Part shown: piece by piece, positions 1 to 7,049 of the stretch
Layout: each line of letters opens with the position of its first letter
Numbering within the stretch: the first letter of the stretch is position 1
Assembly (NCBI GenBank): GCA_902800435.1
Contig: CADCEQ010000052.1
Coordinates: 1 to 20,419, forward strand
From: an uncultured Prevotellaceae bacterium
GTDB lineage: Bacteria; Bacteroidota; Bacteroidia; Bacteroidales; Bacteroidaceae
Direction: 5' to 3'
DNA: 20,419 bases
Made by a program: the position numbers and the translations under genes
Notes under the pieces: model-generated
Seen by the model: the letters and a program-made list of their open reading frames with translations, nothing else
Databases searched by the model: none
Told to the model about the DNA's origin: nothing

Positions 1-184
1 TGCGGATGCGGAGGTTATAACGGCCGTACTGGTCGAACGTTATGTCGCGCCCGAACAGTGCTGCTTTCGATAAGTAATAAACAAGAGTCTTCTGCTGTAA
101 TGATAGTTGTACAAATCCCGTCAGCCGGTAACGAAGCATTTGCAAATCAGCAAAACGCTCGTCTGTATAACAGAAGTCTTTCAT
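1..184 (-). CDS. Dipeptidyl-peptidase III-like peptidase (family M49), N-terminal part only
   Basis: This gene starts at the ATG at 184-182 and is open for 61 codons to the left edge, so only the N-terminus is seen. It begins MKDFCYTDERFADLQMLRYR and continues with segments such as LVYYLSKAALFGRDI and FDQYGRYNLRIR. From memory these resemble the N-terminal part of Bacteroidota M49 enzymes, which are zinc exopeptidases removing dipeptides from peptide N-termini. The HExxGH-type zinc site would lie outside the window, so catalytic competence cannot be judged. There is no signal peptide or lipobox, which suggests a cytoplasmic form. Its ATG overlaps the stop of the upstream HTH gene as ATGA, implying translational coupling. 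Family assignment rests on recognition of 61 residues without a search. Confidence 0.72.
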   Translation of the reverse strand, partial: MKDFCYTDERFADLQMLRYRLTGFVQLSLQQKTLVYYLSKAALFGRDITFDQYGRYNLRIR

Positions 185-642
185 TCAGGATTATGCTTCT
201 TTGGTTTCTTAGCCGCTTGCGACGGGTGCTGCTGCAAATGCTTAAGACGGTAGTCGCGCGGTGTCATGTTCATAATCTTGTAGAACGACGCATAGAACGA
301 CTGGCGATTGGCAAAGCCAACCATATCGCTCACCTCCTCCATCCGCAAGTTCTGGTAGCGCTTGTCAACCAGAATAGACATCGCCTCCTCAATGCGATAC
401 TTGTTGACGAACGATGCGTAGTTCATGTGGAAGCGTACGTTGACAACTGCCGACACGTAACGGGTGTTCGTCCCCAAGTCCTCCGCCAGCTTTTTGGCCG
501 AATAGTCCTTGTCCTTGTACTTTTTCTGCATGACGATAATGTTAAGGATTTTCTCCTTCATCTCGTCCATCAACTTAGGGCTCACCATACTTCTGTAGTG
601 AGCCTCTTTCTCTTTCTTTTCAGTAATGTTATACTTTGCCAT
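181..642 (-). CDS. Small AraC/XylS-type HTH transcriptional regulator
   Basis: A 153-residue protein starting MAKYNITEKKEKE. The C-terminal two thirds is an AraC-type double helix-turn-helix: first HTH around residues 47-75 (SAKKLAEDLGTNTRYVSAVV), second around residues 98-135 (MEEVSDMVGFANRQSFYASF), followed by the typical TPRDYR end and a basic tail. There is no recognisable ligand-binding domain, so it is a near-minimal DNA-binding module. An upstream in-frame ATG at 699 exists, but the promoter at 680-711 lies over it, so the start at 642 is chosen. It overlaps the M49-type peptidase gene by ATGA (184-181), so the two are probably one operon. Regulated genes cannot be told from sequence. 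Confidence 0.88.
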   Translation of the reverse strand: MAKYNITEKKEKEAHYRSMVSPKLMDEMKEKILNIIVMQKKYKDKDYSAKKLAEDLGTNTRYVSAVVNVRFHMNYASFVNKYRIEEAMSILVDKRYQNLRMEEVSDMVGFANRQSFYASFYKIMNMTPRDYRLKHLQQHPSQAAKKPKKHNPE

Positions 643-679
643 ATGCCCAAAAAGAATAATGTGAATCTTCAGTCGAGTG

Positions 680-711
680 CAAATATAAGAATTTTTCAAA
701 TAATTTCCAAA
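680..711 (-). promoter_or_regulatory. Bacteroidota-type promoter for the HTH-peptidase operon
   Basis: On the minus strand, -7 element TATATTTG (687-680) fits TAnnTTTG, with a -33 TTTG (711-708) exactly 20 nt upstream. Transcription would start near 673-675, about 30 nt before the ATG at 642. This argues against the longer reading from 699. Confidence 0.75.
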
Positions 712-740
712 TAAAATTCCCTTTTTTTACAAAAAAGTTG

Positions 741-748
741 TATTTTTG
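741..748 (+). promoter_or_regulatory. -7 promoter element of recQ
   Basis: TATTTTTG fits TAnnTTTG and lies 20 nt before the recQ ATG, giving a very short leader. No good TTTG is seen at the expected -33 distance, only a T-run at 722-728. It forms a divergent pair with the promoter at 680-711 in a 126-bp intergenic gap. Confidence 0.55.
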
Positions 749-768
749 TGCCGAATTAGAGAAAAAGC

Positions 769-2595
769 ATGGAAATATTAGCACTTTTGAAGAACTTTTT
801 TGGATATTCTTCGTTCCGGCAGAACCAAGAAGAAATCATCCGAAATGTCATGTCGGGACACGACTCTCTGGTCTTAATGCCAACTGGTGGCGGCAAGAGC
901 ATCTGCTACCAGATTCCAGCCTTGGCAATGGAGGGAACAGCCGTCATCGTGTCGCCGCTCATCAGTCTGATGAAGGACCAGGTGGAGACGCTGAAGTCGA
1001 ACGGCATAGAGGCAGCCGCACTGAACAGCGACAATTCGGCCGATGCCGATACCATCATCCGCCGAAAGTGTATGTCGGGCGACATGAAGCTTCTCTATAT
1101 CTCACCCGAAAAGCTGCTGACGGAGATTCCCTACCTGCTGAACCGCATGCGAATCTCGCTGTTTGCCATCGACGAAGCCCACTGTATCAGCCACTGGGGA
1201 CACGATTTTCGCCCTGAATACACGCAGTTAGGGCAATTGCGTGAGCAGTTCCCCAACGTGCCCATTATGGCCCTTACGGCCACCGCTGACAAGATTACCC
1301 GCCACGACATCATCGAGCAGTTAAAACTGAAAGGTGCCCGTGAGTTCATTTCAAGTTTTGACCGTCCGAACCTGAGCCTCACCGTCAAGCGCGGCTTCCG
1401 TGATGCTGAGAAGATGAACTACATCCTGAACTTCATCAAGGCCCGTCCTTACGATGCGGGCATCATCTACTGCCTGAGCCGGAAGACAACAGAGAAGGTG
1501 GCGCGCACACTGAGGTCCAAGGGCATCAACGCCCTCCCCTATCACGCTGGCCTGACCAACCAGGAGCGCAACGAGACACAGGAGAAGTTCAAGAACGACG
1601 ACCTGCTGGTGGTCTGTGCCACCATTGCCTTCGGCATGGGCATTGACAAGAGCAACGTCCGCTGGGTGATTCATTTCAACATGCCTAAGAGCATCGAAAG
1701 CTTCTATCAGGAGATTGGGCGTGCAGGGCGCGACGGAGCGCCTGCCGACACCGTGCTGTTCTATTCCATCGCCGACATCATCCAGCTGACGGAGTTTGCC
1801 AAGGCCAGCGGTCAGCAAGACGTCAATATGGACAAGCTGAAGCGCATGAGGGAGTACGCCGAGTCGGGCGTCTGTCGCCGGCGTATCCTGCTGAGCTACT
1901 TCAACGAACAGACCGACCACGACTGCGGCAACTGCGACGTATGCCAGAATCCGCCGCAACGGTTCGACGGCACGAAATACGTCCAGATGGCGCTCAGTGC
2001 CATGAAGCGTACGGAGGAGCAGGCACGCCTGTCGACCATCACCGAGATACTGAAGGGCATGAACTCGTCGACCGTCGTCAAGAAGGGCTACAACCAGTTG
2101 AAGACCTTTGGCGTGGGGCGCGATCTGAGTGTTCAGGACTGGAACGACTATCTGCTACAGATGATGCAGATGGGGTTCTTCGAGATTGTCTACAACGAAG
2201 GCCGCCGCACGGTGGTCACACCGTTGGGCGAGGATGTGCTCTATGGCCGCAAGCAGGCCGCCCTGTGCGTCATCGACCGTAGCGTCAAGGAGGAGCCTCG
2301 CCGACGCCGACAGCGCCTGACGTTAGAGATTCCCACCATCACCATCCCGGGAATGCCCCCGACAACGGGTATCGAAGACCCGAAGCTGTTCGATGCCCTG
2401 CGTACCTTGCGCCGCCAGTGTGCCGAGGAAGAGGGTTTCCCGCCCTACATCGTGTTCAGCGACAAGGTGCTCCATGCCTTAGCCACACAGAAGCCTGTCA
2501 CCGTCGAACAGTTTGGCTTTATACCCGGCGTCGGCGACCATAAACGCCAGAAATATGGTTCTCGCTTCATTGCCCTGATTAAGAAATTTGTCTGA
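769..2595 (+). CDS. recQ: ATP-dependent DNA helicase RecQ
   Basis: A 608-residue 3'-5' superfamily 2 DNA helicase acting in recombination and replication-fork repair. Visible in order: Walker A MPTGGGKS (37-44), DEAH box (135-138), the RecQ aromatic-rich loop SHWGHDFRPEY (141-151), motif VI QEIGRAGRDG (314-323), the zinc site with Cys369, Cys386, Cys389 and Cys392, an RQC winged-helix region (about 402-510) and an HRDC domain (about 530-608). Length and domain order are those of full-length bacterial RecQ, and nothing essential is missing. It stands alone, divergent from the HTH gene. The next gene, purU, has its own promoter 49 nt downstream. An arginine-rich stretch (EEPRRRRQR, about 504-512) links RQC and HRDC. 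Confidence 0.97.
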   Translation: MEILALLKNFFGYSSFRQNQEEIIRNVMSGHDSLVLMPTGGGKSICYQIPALAMEGTAVIVSPLISLMKDQVETLKSNGIEAAALNSDNSADADTIIRRKCMSGDMKLLYISPEKLLTEIPYLLNRMRISLFAIDEAHCISHWGHDFRPEYTQLGQLREQFPNVPIMALTATADKITRHDIIEQLKLKGAREFISSFDRPNLSLTVKRGFRDAEKMNYILNFIKARPYDAGIIYCLSRKTTEKVARTLRSKGINALPYHAGLTNQERNETQEKFKNDDLLVVCATIAFGMGIDKSNVRWVIHFNMPKSIESFYQEIGRAGRDGAPADTVLFYSIADIIQLTEFAKASGQQDVNMDKLKRMREYAESGVCRRRILLSYFNEQTDHDCGNCDVCQNPPQRFDGTKYVQMALSAMKRTEEQARLSTITEILKGMNSSTVVKKGYNQLKTFGVGRDLSVQDWNDYLLQMMQMGFFEIVYNEGRRTVVTPLGEDVLYGRKQAALCVIDRSVKEEPRRRRQRLTLEIPTITIPGMPPTTGIEDPKLFDALRTLRRQCAEEEGFPPYIVFSDKVLHALATQKPVTVEQFGFIPGVGDHKRQKYGSRFIALIKKFV

Positions 2596-2643
2596 CAAAA
2601 GCAAAAATCACCTATTTCTTACGCGCGAATCATTTTTTTTTCG

Positions 2644-2651
2644 TACCTTTG
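2644..2651 (+). promoter_or_regulatory. -7 promoter element of the purU-his-lys gene run
   Basis: TACCTTTG fits TAnnTTTG, 33 nt before the purU ATG. The -33 region (about 2615-2620) is TTTC-like at best. No other TAnnTTTG with a sensible position was found in the intergenic gaps down to 10333, so this may drive the whole run. The leader is A-rich and holds no attenuator-like hairpin or His-rich leader peptide that I can see. Confidence 0.6.
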
Positions 2652-2684
2652 CACGATTAAAAGCAAAAAAGGAAAGAAAACTAA

Positions 2685-3548
2685 ATGAAACAGACAGCCA
2701 TTCTGCTTCTGCATTGTCCTGACCAGCAGGGCATTATCACAGAAGTAACGAAGTTCATCACCGACAACAAGGGCAACATTGTGTACCTCGACCAATACGT
2801 GGACAAGCTCGACGGGATGTTCTTCATGCGCATTGAATGGGAGCTGGAGGGCTTCCTCATTCCACGCGACAAAATCTACGAATATATCACTACGCTCTAT
2901 GCCCAGCGCTACAAGATGAAGTTCTCGCTCTACTACAGCGACAAGAAGCCGAGGATGGCTATCTTTGTCTCAAAGATGAGCCACTGCCTCTACGACCTGC
3001 TGGCGCGCTGGAAGGCCGGCGAGTTTGCCTGCGAGATTCCCTGCATCGTCTCTAACCATGAGGACCTGCGCTACGTCGCTGAGCAGTTCGGCATTCCCTA
3101 CTACGTGTGGAGCATCAAGAAGGACCATTCGAACAAGGCCGAGGTTGAGCAGGCCGAGATGGAACTGCTGAAGAAGCTCGACATCTCGTTCATCGTCCTG
3201 GCCCGTTACATGCAGATCATCTCCGACGAGATGATAGCCGAGTATCCGCACCACATCATCAACATCCACCACTCGTTCCTGCCAGCCTTCGTCGGTGCCA
3301 AGCCCTACCATCAGGCCTGGGAGCGCGGCGTGAAGATTATCGGTGCCACGAGCCACTACGTGACGGCTGAGCTGGACGCTGGTCCCATCATCGAACAGGA
3401 CGTGACGCGCATCACCCATAAGGACACGCCTGAGAGCCTCGTTCTGAAGGGCAAGGACCTGGAGAAGATTGTGCTGAGTCACGCTGTTCAGAAGCACATA
3501 GAGCGCAAGATACTGACATACAAGAACAAGACAATCATCTTTAGCTAA
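2685..3548 (+). CDS. purU: Formyltetrahydrofolate deformylase PurU
   Basis: A 287-residue enzyme hydrolysing 10-formyl-tetrahydrofolate to formate and tetrahydrofolate, which balances the one-carbon pool and can supply formate for purine synthesis. An N-terminal ACT domain (about 4-75, CPDQQGIITEVT) is followed by a formyltransferase-fold domain (about 88-275). The catalytic triad of the fold is present as Asn193 and His195 in NIHHSFLP and Asp231 in ELDAGPII. Length matches the family. It ends directly against hisH: TAA is followed at once by ATG. Placement before his genes is suggestive, since the his pathway releases AICAR, whose next step consumes 10-formyl-tetrahydrofolate. That functional link is inference. 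Confidence 0.96.
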   Translation: MKQTAILLLHCPDQQGIITEVTKFITDNKGNIVYLDQYVDKLDGMFFMRIEWELEGFLIPRDKIYEYITTLYAQRYKMKFSLYYSDKKPRMAIFVSKMSHCLYDLLARWKAGEFACEIPCIVSNHEDLRYVAEQFGIPYYVWSIKKDHSNKAEVEQAEMELLKKLDISFIVLARYMQIISDEMIAEYPHHIINIHHSFLPAFVGAKPYHQAWERGVKIIGATSHYVTAELDAGPIIEQDVTRITHKDTPESLVLKGKDLEKIVLSHAVQKHIERKILTYKNKTIIFS

Positions 3549-4111
3549 ATGAACGTAGCAATCGTAAAATACAACGCGGGAAACATCTACTCGGTGGTGA
3601 ACGCCCTGAAGCGGTTAGGTTTTGAGCCGCTGCTGACTGACGATGCCGAGCAGCTGCAGAAGGCCGACCGCGTGCTGTTTCCCGGACAGGGCGAGGCCCG
3701 TGGGGCAATGGAGTACCTGAAGGCCCGCCGCCTCGACGAGGTAATCCGCTCGCTTCGGCAGCCCGTACTGGGCATCTGCGTCGGTCAGCAACTGCTGTGC
3801 CGCCATTCCGAGGAGGGCGACGTCGACTGTATCGGTGTGTTCGATGCCGAGGTCAAGCGTTTCCAGCCCCAGCAGCACGAGGACAAAGTGCCGTGCATGG
3901 GTTGGAACCAGCTCTACGACACCAAGTCGCCGCTGATGCAGGGCATCGAGGGCGGCTACGTCTACTTCGTACATTCCTTCTATGTACCCCTGTGCGTTGA
4001 GACCATCGCCACGGCCGACTACATTCAGCCCTACTCTACGCCTGCCAGTTCCACCCCGAGAAGAGCGGCCGCGTGGGCGAGCAAATCATCAAAAACTTCT
4101 TAGCCCTATGA
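3549..4111 (+). pseudogene. hisH: hisH, imidazole glycerol phosphate synthase glutaminase subunit, with a frame-disrupting deletion
   Basis: Residues 1-162 read as a normal HisH, the glutaminase that feeds ammonia to HisF: start MNVAIVKYNAGNIYSV, oxyanion region PGQGEA, nucleophile Cys77 in GICVGQQL, then VYFVHSFYVP. After YIQPYS (residue 163, about 4035) the frame is lost and the product ends in unrelated TPASSTPRRAAAW up to a stop at 4101-4103. The missing C-terminus is present in another frame from 4037: YACQFHPEKSGRVGEQIIKN, ending at a TGA (4109-4111) that overlaps the hisA ATG as ATGA, as expected of an intact operon. Related proteins have about nine residues (SAAL..KDNF) at the junction; here 2 nt remain, so about 25 nt are missing. 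As read, the catalytic His-Pro-Glu (codons at 4052-4060) is not translated, so glutaminase activity should be lost. A real mutation or an assembly error are both possible. Confidence 0.85.
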
Positions 4112-4833
4112 TAGAACTGATTCCCGCCATTGACATTATCGAAGGCCAGTGCGTCAGACTGACCAAGGGCGACTACGACAGTAAGACCGTCTACCGCGAC
4201 TCCCCAGCTGAAGTGGCCAAGGAGTTCGAGCAGTCAGGCTTCAAGCGGCTGCACGTCGTCGACCTCGACGGCGCCAAGTCGAAGCACATCGTGAACAGTA
4301 CTGTGCTCAGCCGTATCACGGCTGAGACCCAGCTCATCGTTGACTTCGGCGGCGGCATCAAGACCGACGAGGACATTGAGAAAGCCTTCGAGGCTGGAGC
4401 CAGTATGGTGACCGTCGGTTCGATAGCCGTCACCCGGCCCGAGCTGTTTATGGGCTGGCTCGACAAATACGGTGCCGACCGCATGATTCTCGGTGCCGAT
4501 GTGCGCAACGGCAAGATCAGCATCAACGGCTGGAAGAAGGACTCTACCGAAGACCTGCTGCCCTTCCTCAAGAAATACATCGACGCCGGCGTCAGGAACG
4601 TGCTCTGCACGGAGATATCAAAGGACGGAACGCTTCAAGGTCCCGCCATCGGACTCTACAAGGACGTGATGACGGCCTACCCGCAGCTGCACCTCATAGC
4701 CAGCGGCGGCGTCTCATCTATCGACGACATCCGCGCCCTCGACGCGGCAGGCATACCTGCCGTCGTCTTCGGCAAAGCTATCTACGAAGGTAAAATCAAC
4801 TTGAAAGAATTATGGGACTCGCAAAACGCATAA
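4108..4833 (+). CDS. hisA: Phosphoribosylformimino-5-aminoimidazole carboxamide ribotide isomerase HisA
   Basis: A 241-residue (beta-alpha)8 barrel carrying out the Amadori isomerisation of ProFAR to PRFAR, the step before HisF/HisH. Start [18 protein letters not shown] holds the first catalytic Asp (Asp9); the second is Asp131 in GADVRNG. Phosphate-binding loops are seen as FGGGIKT (80-86) and SGGVSS (199-204). The ATG at 4108 is chosen because it starts the conserved N-terminus and overlaps the frame-corrected hisH stop; reading upstream to 3982 only adds out-of-frame hisH sequence. It overlaps hisF by 22 nt, so translation is probably coupled. It looks intact although the gene before it is broken. 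Confidence 0.97.
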   Translation: MIELIPAIDIIEGQCVRLTKGDYDSKTVYRDSPAEVAKEFEQSGFKRLHVVDLDGAKSKHIVNSTVLSRITAETQLIVDFGGGIKTDEDIEKAFEAGASMVTVGSIAVTRPELFMGWLDKYGADRMILGADVRNGKISINGWKKDSTEDLLPFLKKYIDAGVRNVLCTEISKDGTLQGPAIGLYKDVMTAYPQLHLIASGGVSSIDDIRALDAAGIPAVVFGKAIYEGKINLKELWDSQNA

Positions 4834-5600
4834 TACCCTGTTTAGACGTGAAGGACGGCGAGACCGTCAAGGGCACGAACTTCGTCAACCTGCGTTCCGC
4901 TGGCGACCCTGTGGAGTTGGGCAAAGCCTACTCTGACCAAGGTGCCGACGAGTTGTGCTTCTTAGACATCACAGCGAGCTTTGAGGGCCGCAAGACCTTT
5001 ACCGAGATGGTGACCCGTGTGGCTGCTGAAATCAACATACCCTTCACCGTCGGCGGCGGCATCAACGAACTGGCCGACGTGGAGCGTCTGCTCTACGCCG
5101 GAGCCGACAAGGTGAGCGTCAATAGCGCTGCCATCCGTCGCCCTGAGCTTATCGACGAAATAGCCGGTCGGTTCGGCAGTCAGGTGTGCGTCTGTGCCAT
5201 CGATGCCCGACTCGACGAGGATGGCATTCCCGCTGGCGCGCCTACCCGTAGCCTTTGGCACTGCTACCTGAAGGGTGGCCGCGAGCGTACGGAGCGCGGG
5301 CTCTTCGAGTGGGCACACGAGGCCCAGGAGCGTGGTGCCGGCGAGATACTCTTCACGTCGATGAACCACGACGGCGTGAAGGAAGGCTATGCCAACGAGG
5401 CTCTGCGCGAGCTGGCTGATAATCTGTCGATACCCATCATTGCCAGTGGCGGAGCCGGTTGTAAAGAGCACTTCCGCGACGCCTTTACGCTTGGTCACGC
5501 CGACGCTGCCCTGGCTGCCAGCGTCTTCCACTTCGGCGAGATTCCGATACCCGAACTGAAACAATATTTAAAGAACGAAGGAATAAACGTAAGATTATGA
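4812..5600 (+). CDS. hisF: Imidazole glycerol phosphate synthase cyclase subunit HisF
   Basis: A 262-residue barrel enzyme that uses ammonia, normally from HisH, to turn PRFAR into imidazole glycerol phosphate and AICAR. Catalytic Asp12 ([10 protein letters not shown]) and Asp131 (CAIDAR) are present, as are the phosphate-binding GGGIN (81-85) and ASGGAG (211-216). Between residues 134 and 165 it differs from relatives I remember: there appear to be a few extra residues ([16 protein letters not shown]), and the usual Thr-Gly after the GGR motif reads RTERGLF. The rest of the barrel is standard. It overlaps hisA by 22 nt and hisIE by 4 nt (ATGA). With HisH damaged, HisF might depend on free ammonia, as the subunit can do in vitro in other bacteria; that is inference here. 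Confidence 0.96.
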   Translation: MGLAKRIIPCLDVKDGETVKGTNFVNLRSAGDPVELGKAYSDQGADELCFLDITASFEGRKTFTEMVTRVAAEINIPFTVGGGINELADVERLLYAGADKVSVNSAAIRRPELIDEIAGRFGSQVCVCAIDARLDEDGIPAGAPTRSLWHCYLKGGRERTERGLFEWAHEAQERGAGEILFTSMNHDGVKEGYANEALRELADNLSIPIIASGGAGCKEHFRDAFTLGHADAALAASVFHFGEIPIPELKQYLKNEGINVRL

Positions 5601-6244
5601 AAATAGACTTTGACAAGTGCGGCGGTCTCGTACCTGCCATCATCCAGGACGCTAAGACGAAGAACGTCCTGATGTTAGGATATATGAACAAGGAGGCCTA
5701 CGACAAGACCGTGAAGACGAAGAAGGTCACCTTCTGGAGCCGCTCGCGCAACTGTCTGTGGACGAAGGGCGAGACCAGCGGCAACTTCCTGAACCTCGTC
5801 GACATCAAGATTGACTGCGACAACGACACGCTGCTGGTTCGCGCTATACCCGACGGCCCTACCTGCCACAAGGGCACCGACACCTGCTGGGGCGAGGACA
5901 ACGAACAGAATCCGCTGCTCTTCCTCACCGAGCTTCAGGACTTCATCAACCGCCGCCACGAGGAGATGCCCGAGGGCTCTTACACCACCTCGCTCTTCAA
6001 GGACGGCATTAACCGCATGGCTCAGAAAGTGGGCGAAGAAGCACTTGAAGCCGTCATCGAAGCCACCAACGGCTCTAACGAGAAATTGGTCTACGAGGTC
6101 AGCGACATGATGTACCACCTCATCGTACTGCTCACCAGCAAGGGCCTGCGCATTGAGGACGTCGCCGCCGAACTGGCCAAGCGTCACGACCCCAACTGGG
6201 ACAAGAAGCGCCGCGCCGCCAAGGCTGCTGGCACAATGGAATAA
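5597..6244 (+). CDS. hisIE: Bifunctional phosphoribosyl-AMP cyclohydrolase / phosphoribosyl-ATP pyrophosphatase HisIE
   Basis: A 215-residue fusion doing steps two and three of histidine synthesis. The N-terminal cyclohydrolase part (about 1-105) shows the metal-binding DCDND (73-77) and cysteines Cys74, Cys90 and Cys97, with [10 protein letters not shown] (46-55). The C-terminal pyrophosphatase part (about 108-210) is a MazG-like all-alpha fold with the [13 protein letters not shown] motif (144-156; Glu147, Glu148, Glu151) and VSDMMYHL (168-175). The ATG overlaps the hisF stop. Its TAA begins a heptamer repeat array that fills the gap to ftsE. hisG, hisD, hisC and hisB are not in the window, so the his genes of this organism are split. 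Confidence 0.96.
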   Translation: MKIDFDKCGGLVPAIIQDAKTKNVLMLGYMNKEAYDKTVKTKKVTFWSRSRNCLWTKGETSGNFLNLVDIKIDCDNDTLLVRAIPDGPTCHKGTDTCWGEDNEQNPLLFLTELQDFINRRHEEMPEGSYTTSLFKDGINRMAQKVGEEALEAVIEATNGSNEKLVYEVSDMMYHLIVLLTSKGLRIEDVAAELAKRHDPNWDKKRRAAKAAGTME

Positions 6245-6275
6245 ATAGTAAACCGAAAATCGTAAATCGTAAATC
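6241..6275 (+). repeat. Five-unit heptamer array between hisIE and ftsE
   Basis: Five tandem 7-bp units: ATAAATA, GTAAACC, GAAAATC, GTAAATC, GTAAATC, then CC and the ftsE ATG. The first unit contains the hisIE stop TAA. Because 7 is not a multiple of 3, the TAA triplets fall in more than one frame. The same unit occurs on the sense strand in the rnfC-rnfD and rnfD-rnfG gaps. Confidence 0.85.
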
Positions 6276-6277
6276 CC

Positions 6278-6994
6278 ATGGTGCTGATAAATTATAAGAA
6301 CGTCAACGTCTACCATAAGGACGGCGACACCGTGCTCCGCAATGTGGACTTTCACGTTGAAGATGGCGAATTCGTCTATCTTATCGGAAAGGTTGGCTCA
6401 GGCAAGAGTTCGCTGCTGAAGACCATCTACGGTGAAATGGACATCGACGAGGCCGACGAAGCCACCGTCCTCGAGTACGACCTGCTGACCATCCGCCGCA
6501 AGCAGGTACAGGACTTGCGAAAGAAGATGGGCATAATCTTCCAGGACCTGCAGCTGCTCAGCGACCGCAGCGTCTACCGTAACCTGCGCTTCGTCATGAA
6601 GGCGACGGGCTGGAGAGACAAGGAGCGTATCAACAACCGCATTGACGAGGTGCTCGAACAGGTAGGCATGGCCGACAAGAAAGACCGCATGCCCCACGAG
6701 CTGTCGGGCGGCGAGCAGCAGCGCATCAGCATTGCCCGTGCTCTCTTGAACGCGCCTGAGCTCATCGTTGCCGACGAGCCCACCGCCAACCTCGACTATG
6801 AGACGGCCGACACCATCATCCAGCTGCTGCGCGAGATCTCGCTTCGAGGCACCGCCGTCATCCTGACCACCCACAACCGCACGCTGCTGAACAAGTATCC
6901 CGGCATTGTCTACCGCTGTAGCGACGAGCGGCTGGAGGAAGTCACCAACGACTTCAACCAGATGCAGTTATCGGAAGAAGAACTGAAGGATTGA
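6278..6994 (+). CDS. ftsE: FtsE-like ABC transporter ATP-binding protein
   Basis: A 238-residue ABC ATPase. Walker A is GKVGSGKS (37-44), the Q-loop Gln is Gln89 in IIFQD, the signature is LSGGEQQR (142-149), Walker B is LIVADEP (162-168), and the switch His is His199 in TTHN. Overall similarity is to FtsE, which with membrane partner FtsX controls cell-wall hydrolysis at the division septum. The general LolD/MacB group of small ATPases is the main alternative. No ftsX or other permease is nearby, which is unremarkable if ftsX is elsewhere. A 20-residue acidic tail (NDFNQMQLSEEELKD) follows the ATPase core. It sits between his and lys genes, flanked on both sides by tandem-repeat gaps. Confidence 0.78.
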   Translation: MVLINYKNVNVYHKDGDTVLRNVDFHVEDGEFVYLIGKVGSGKSSLLKTIYGEMDIDEADEATVLEYDLLTIRRKQVQDLRKKMGIIFQDLQLLSDRSVYRNLRFVMKATGWRDKERINNRIDEVLEQVGMADKKDRMPHELSGGEQQRISIARALLNAPELIVADEPTANLDYETADTIIQLLREISLRGTAVILTTHNRTLLNKYPGIVYRCSDERLEEVTNDFNQMQLSEEELKD

Positions 6995-7040
6995 TAAAAG
7001 GTAAAAAAGTAAAAAGGTAAAAAAGTAAAAAGATAAAAAC
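6993..7040 (+). repeat. Six-unit octamer array between ftsE and lysC
   Basis: Six 8-bp units: GATAAAAG, GTAAAAAA, GTAAAAAG, GTAAAAAA, GTAAAAAG, ATAAAAAC. The first overlaps the ftsE TGA; the last ends 9 nt before the lysC ATG at 7050. Every unit contains TAA, and the 8-bp period moves it through all three reading frames. No TAnnTTTG promoter is present in the gap. Confidence 0.88.
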
Positions 7041-7049
7041 ATATTGATT

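Noticed and set aside
2..73. Possible C-terminal plus-strand gene fragment (ADAEVITAV...) ending at 73
   Set aside because: The same bases give a convincing M49-type N-terminus on the minus strand with an ATGA overlap to the upstream gene.
58..714. Plus-strand open frame of 218 codons over the HTH gene
   Set aside because: It is antisense to the AraC-type gene and the start of the peptidase, both with recognisable conserved sequence; its own translation resembles nothing and spans a promoter.
4020..4045. Programmed frameshift in hisH
   Set aside because: No slippery heptamer or stimulatory structure seen at CCCTACTCTACG, and about eight residues are also missing, which points to deletion rather than recoding.
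6995..7049. Lysine riboswitch before lysC
   Set aside because: The gap is 55 nt of octamer repeats, too short and without the needed helices.
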